Below are positions 36,915-38,858 of a DNA stretch of 38,858 nt, piece after piece (position 1 is the first letter of the stretch; the number at the start of each line of letters is the position of its first letter). This DNA comes from Treponema sp. UBA4377 (GTDB lineage Bacteria; Spirochaetota; Spirochaetia; Treponematales; Treponemataceae), in contig DGRX01000029.1 in NCBI GenBank assembly GCA_002391235.1, positions 1 through 38,858 on the forward strand, read 5' to 3'. A model generated the notes under the pieces. That model worked only from the letters and a program-made list of their open reading frames with translations. It had not been told where the DNA came from and made no database searches. The translations under genes were made by a program, and so were the position numbers.

Positions 36915-38816
36915 TTACTCCCAGCCAAACGTTGCCGGCGGCTTGTTGGTAAGGTCGTAATAGATTGCGTCGACAAAGTCCAGCGCGGCGATTTCCTTTA
37001 CAATCTCTTTTACAAGTTCTTGCGGAAGCTGGGCGAATCGCGCCGTCATTACGTCTTCGCTGACCACCGGCCGCAAGACAAATGAAGCGCGGCCAGGCGC
37101 GGAGGCATAGGGAAGGTCAATCGTCAAGTGCTGGAAAATTTTGTTGTAGTCGCCCGACTTGTGGAGGGCCGTCAAAACGATGTCGTCAACCTCTCGCAGT
37201 TGGTCAAGCCTATCCTTTGTACAATAGCCTTTTTGCAAGCGAAGCTCCGCGCCGGCTTTTTGGTAAAGGCAAATGATTGTCCGGTTGATGAAACTGGCGG
37301 CGTTTGTGATTTGAATCGAAGCCGCGTCAAGCTTTTCCCATTTTTTGGGAAGGTGGAAAAAGCCTGGAGCCTCGCCGTCGCCGCCGAATTGCAGGACGGC
37401 CGGAAAGCGGTATGTCCTAAAGTCGCCCTGCACGCCGACCGAGCGGACTGGCAAAACGTATTTTTTAAGCGAAGCCGCGCAATGCTCGCAAAAGCCTTGG
37501 ATTTGAATCGCGTCAAGTTCAGCCTGCGCCTTTTTAAGCTCCTCAAGCTGGTCGGCCGGCAATTCTCCTTCCGAGCACAAAACGTTAATCGAAAGCCCGG
37601 GCCCCGGGAAGGGGTGGCGCATCACAAGCTGGTCTGAAAGGCCAAGCGCTTTTCCGATCGAGCGGACTTCGTCCTTGTACAAATCCTTTAGCGGTTCGAT
37701 TATCATTCCTTTTTCAAGCAGAGCTTGGATTCCGGCCACGCGGTTGTGGTGGGTTTTTATCGTGTTGGAATTTTTTGTTCCGCCTGACTCGATGATGTCC
37801 GGGTAGAGCGTTCCTTGCGCCAAAAGCCAATTGTTCTCGTCAAGCTTTTGCTCGGCGACGAATTGGTCGCGGACCGTGATGAAATTTTCGCCGACGGCCA
37901 TGCGCTTTTTTTGCGGGTCAACCAAACCTGCGATCGCGGCCAAAAAGCTTTGGCTTGCGTCTCGCGCGATGAAATTTTCAAAGCCGAATTTTTTGTAGGC
38001 GGCCGCGACGGAGGCGCTTTCGTTCTTCCTCATAAAGCCGTTGTCGATGTGAAGGCCCAAAACCCGCTTTTGGCCCAGCGCCTTGTTCAGAAGCGCGAAG
38101 GCTACGGTCGAGTCAACGCCTCCGCTTAGGAACAAGAGAACGTTTTTGTCGCCTGAGTCGCGCTTGATGTTTTCCAAAATCGTGTTAAGGACAGTGGCCT
38201 GGTCCCAGTTTTTTTCCATTCCGCAATAGGCGGCGAAGTTTTCAAAGATTTTGTTTCCGCAGGGGGTGTCCTTTACTTCGCAGTGGAACTGGAGGCTAAA
38301 GCGCTTTTTTGAGAGGTTTTGCGTGGCGGCGTAGGGGCAGTCCTTTGTGCTTCCGACGACTTCAAAGCCGTCGCCCATAGAAAGAACGCCGTCCTGGTGG
38401 CTCATCCAAACTTGCTGGCTTCCGCTGATTCCCTTAAAGAGCGGACAGGCGGACGCGTCGCCGCCCATTCCGTCGGCAAAGTTCAGCGTGGCAAAGCCAA
38501 ATTCGCCCACGTCGGCTTTTCCGACCTTTCCGCCGTAGCCCTGCTGCACGATGTAGTGGCCGTAGCAAAGGCCCAAAATCGGAATGTCAAGATTCAATAT
38601 TTGTGAATTGAAGTCGGGAACTTTTTCGTCGTAAACGCTGGCCGGGCCGCCTGAAAAAACAACGCCCATTGCGTTTTTGAAAACGTCAACGCTTGCGGAA
38701 GGCAAGGCGATTTCTGAATAAAAGCCCAGCGCCCTAAAGCGCTTTGCAATCAAGTGCGCGTACTGGCTTCCAAAGTCCAAAACGACGATTTTTTTGCGGT
38801 TGTTTGTGTTTTCCAT
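36915..38816 (-). CDS. guaA: GMP synthase (glutamine-hydrolysing), long form
   Basis: A 633-residue protein, longer than the usual ~520. The N-terminal glutaminase has SGGPASVYDE, Cys84 in GLCYGHY (CYGHY instead of the common CYGMQ), and His178/Glu180 in QFHCEV. The ATP-pyrophosphatase loop FLSGGVDSTVA lies at 229-239, with RHPFPGPGLSINVL later. The dimerisation domain is expanded (about residues 430-630) and ends KPPATFGWE, resembling the long eukaryotic-style GMP synthases. It converts XMP to GMP. No XMP or purine riboswitch is possible because the -10 box ends 6 nt before the ATG. Confidence 0.94.
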   Translation of the reverse strand: MENTNNRKKIVVLDFGSQYAHLIAKRFRALGFYSEIALPSASVDVFKNAMGVVFSGGPASVYDEKVPDFNSQILNLDIPILGLCYGHYIVQQGYGGKVGKADVGEFGFATLNFADGMGGDASACPLFKGISGSQQVWMSHQDGVLSMGDGFEVVGSTKDCPYAATQNLSKKRFSLQFHCEVKDTPCGNKIFENFAAYCGMEKNWDQATVLNTILENIKRDSGDKNVLLFLSGGVDSTVAFALLNKALGQKRVLGLHIDNGFMRKNESASVAAAYKKFGFENFIARDASQSFLAAIAGLVDPQKKRMAVGENFITVRDQFVAEQKLDENNWLLAQGTLYPDIIESGGTKNSNTIKTHHNRVAGIQALLEKGMIIEPLKDLYKDEVRSIGKALGLSDQLVMRHPFPGPGLSINVLCSEGELPADQLEELKKAQAELDAIQIQGFCEHCAASLKKYVLPVRSVGVQGDFRTYRFPAVLQFGGDGEAPGFFHLPKKWEKLDAASIQITNAASFINRTIICLYQKAGAELRLQKGYCTKDRLDQLREVDDIVLTALHKSGDYNKIFQHLTIDLPYASAPGRASFVLRPVVSEDVMTARFAQLPQELVKEIVKEIAALDFVDAIYYDLTNKPPATFGWE

Positions 38817-38822
38817 TTATAC

Positions 38823-38851
38823 ATTATACAACAGTTCGTTTTGTTTTGCTA
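38823..38851 (-). promoter_or_regulatory. Promoter of guaA
   Basis: Minus strand: TATAAT (38828-38823) with 17 bp to TAGCAA (38851-38846). The same 13 bp context CCACTAGCAAAAC lies at the equivalent place upstream of the PP2C-HD gene. The ATG follows the -10 box by 6 nt. Confidence 0.6.
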
Positions 38852-38858
38852 GTGGCGC

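Noticed and set aside
38817..38858. Possible purine or guanidine-type riboswitch before guaA
   Set aside because: The -10 box ends 6 nt before the ATG, leaving no leader for a riboswitch.

Overview
This window looks like a chromosomal segment of a spirochaete, most probably a host-associated Treponema. Evidence: the combination of hprK and ptsH beside rpoN and hpf, a CBS/DRTGG-type family II pyrophosphatase, a lipoprotein-LysM gene pair, many secreted or signalling proteins of treponemal style, and a uniform moderate-GC composition with strong use of GCC/GGC/AAG/TTG codons. The genus call is an inference from protein content. No rRNA, tRNA, CRISPR array, transposase or phage gene was seen.

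Layout. 1-3903 (minus): the start of a G3E/CobW GTPase, an L,D-transpeptidase, and a large secreted-sensor adenylyl cyclase. 4029-7806 (plus): citrate synthase, an RsuA-type pseudouridine synthase and formate-THF ligase, with overlapping starts and stops, closed by a terminator. thrH (minus) follows. Then comes a ~700 bp gene-free region with tandem palindromes, two terminator-ended candidate small transcripts (one with a near-consensus sigma-54 promoter) and a long structured repeat. 9173-13662 (plus): divergent polysaccharide deacetylase, tsaD, tyrA, a zinc-ribbon protein and murI. pgi (minus) is followed by a GGDEF-EAL protein and an Na+/amino-acid symporter with a small membrane partner. 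19184-21754 (minus): a two-gene signalling operon, a PP2C phosphatase fused to a SpoT/MESH1-type HD domain and a STAS domain fused to an APH-fold kinase. 22003-23435: rplM, rpsI, recX. 23704-24309: a HTH/response-regulator protein. 25806-30638: rpoN, hpf, hprK, ptsH, lexA, holA, with a DUF1015 gene divergent. 30660-38816: a PC4-like protein, lipoprotein plus LysM protein, galK, a secreted hypothetical, a CBS-pyrophosphatase and guaA.

The strongest unusual signals are: (i) the PP2C-HD / STAS-kinase pair, which looks like a partner-switching module coupled to alarmone breakdown; (ii) a ~155 nt structured element present twice in opposite orientations, with compensatory changes that keep its stems paired; (iii) a candidate sigma-54-driven small RNA with tandem palindromes about 200 bp upstream; (iv) a consistent pattern of -10 boxes 6-8 nt before start codons with no Shine-Dalgarno, implying many leaderless mRNAs; and (v) two further families of short palindromic intergenic repeats, one with covarying arms and one rearranged as a mosaic.

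Functional themes: central carbon and one-carbon metabolism (gltA, fhs, pgi, galK), cell wall (murI, L,D-transpeptidase, LysM protein), nucleotide signalling (cAMP, c-di-GMP, (p)ppGpp), and carbon/stress regulation (rpoN-hpf-hprK-ptsH, lexA).
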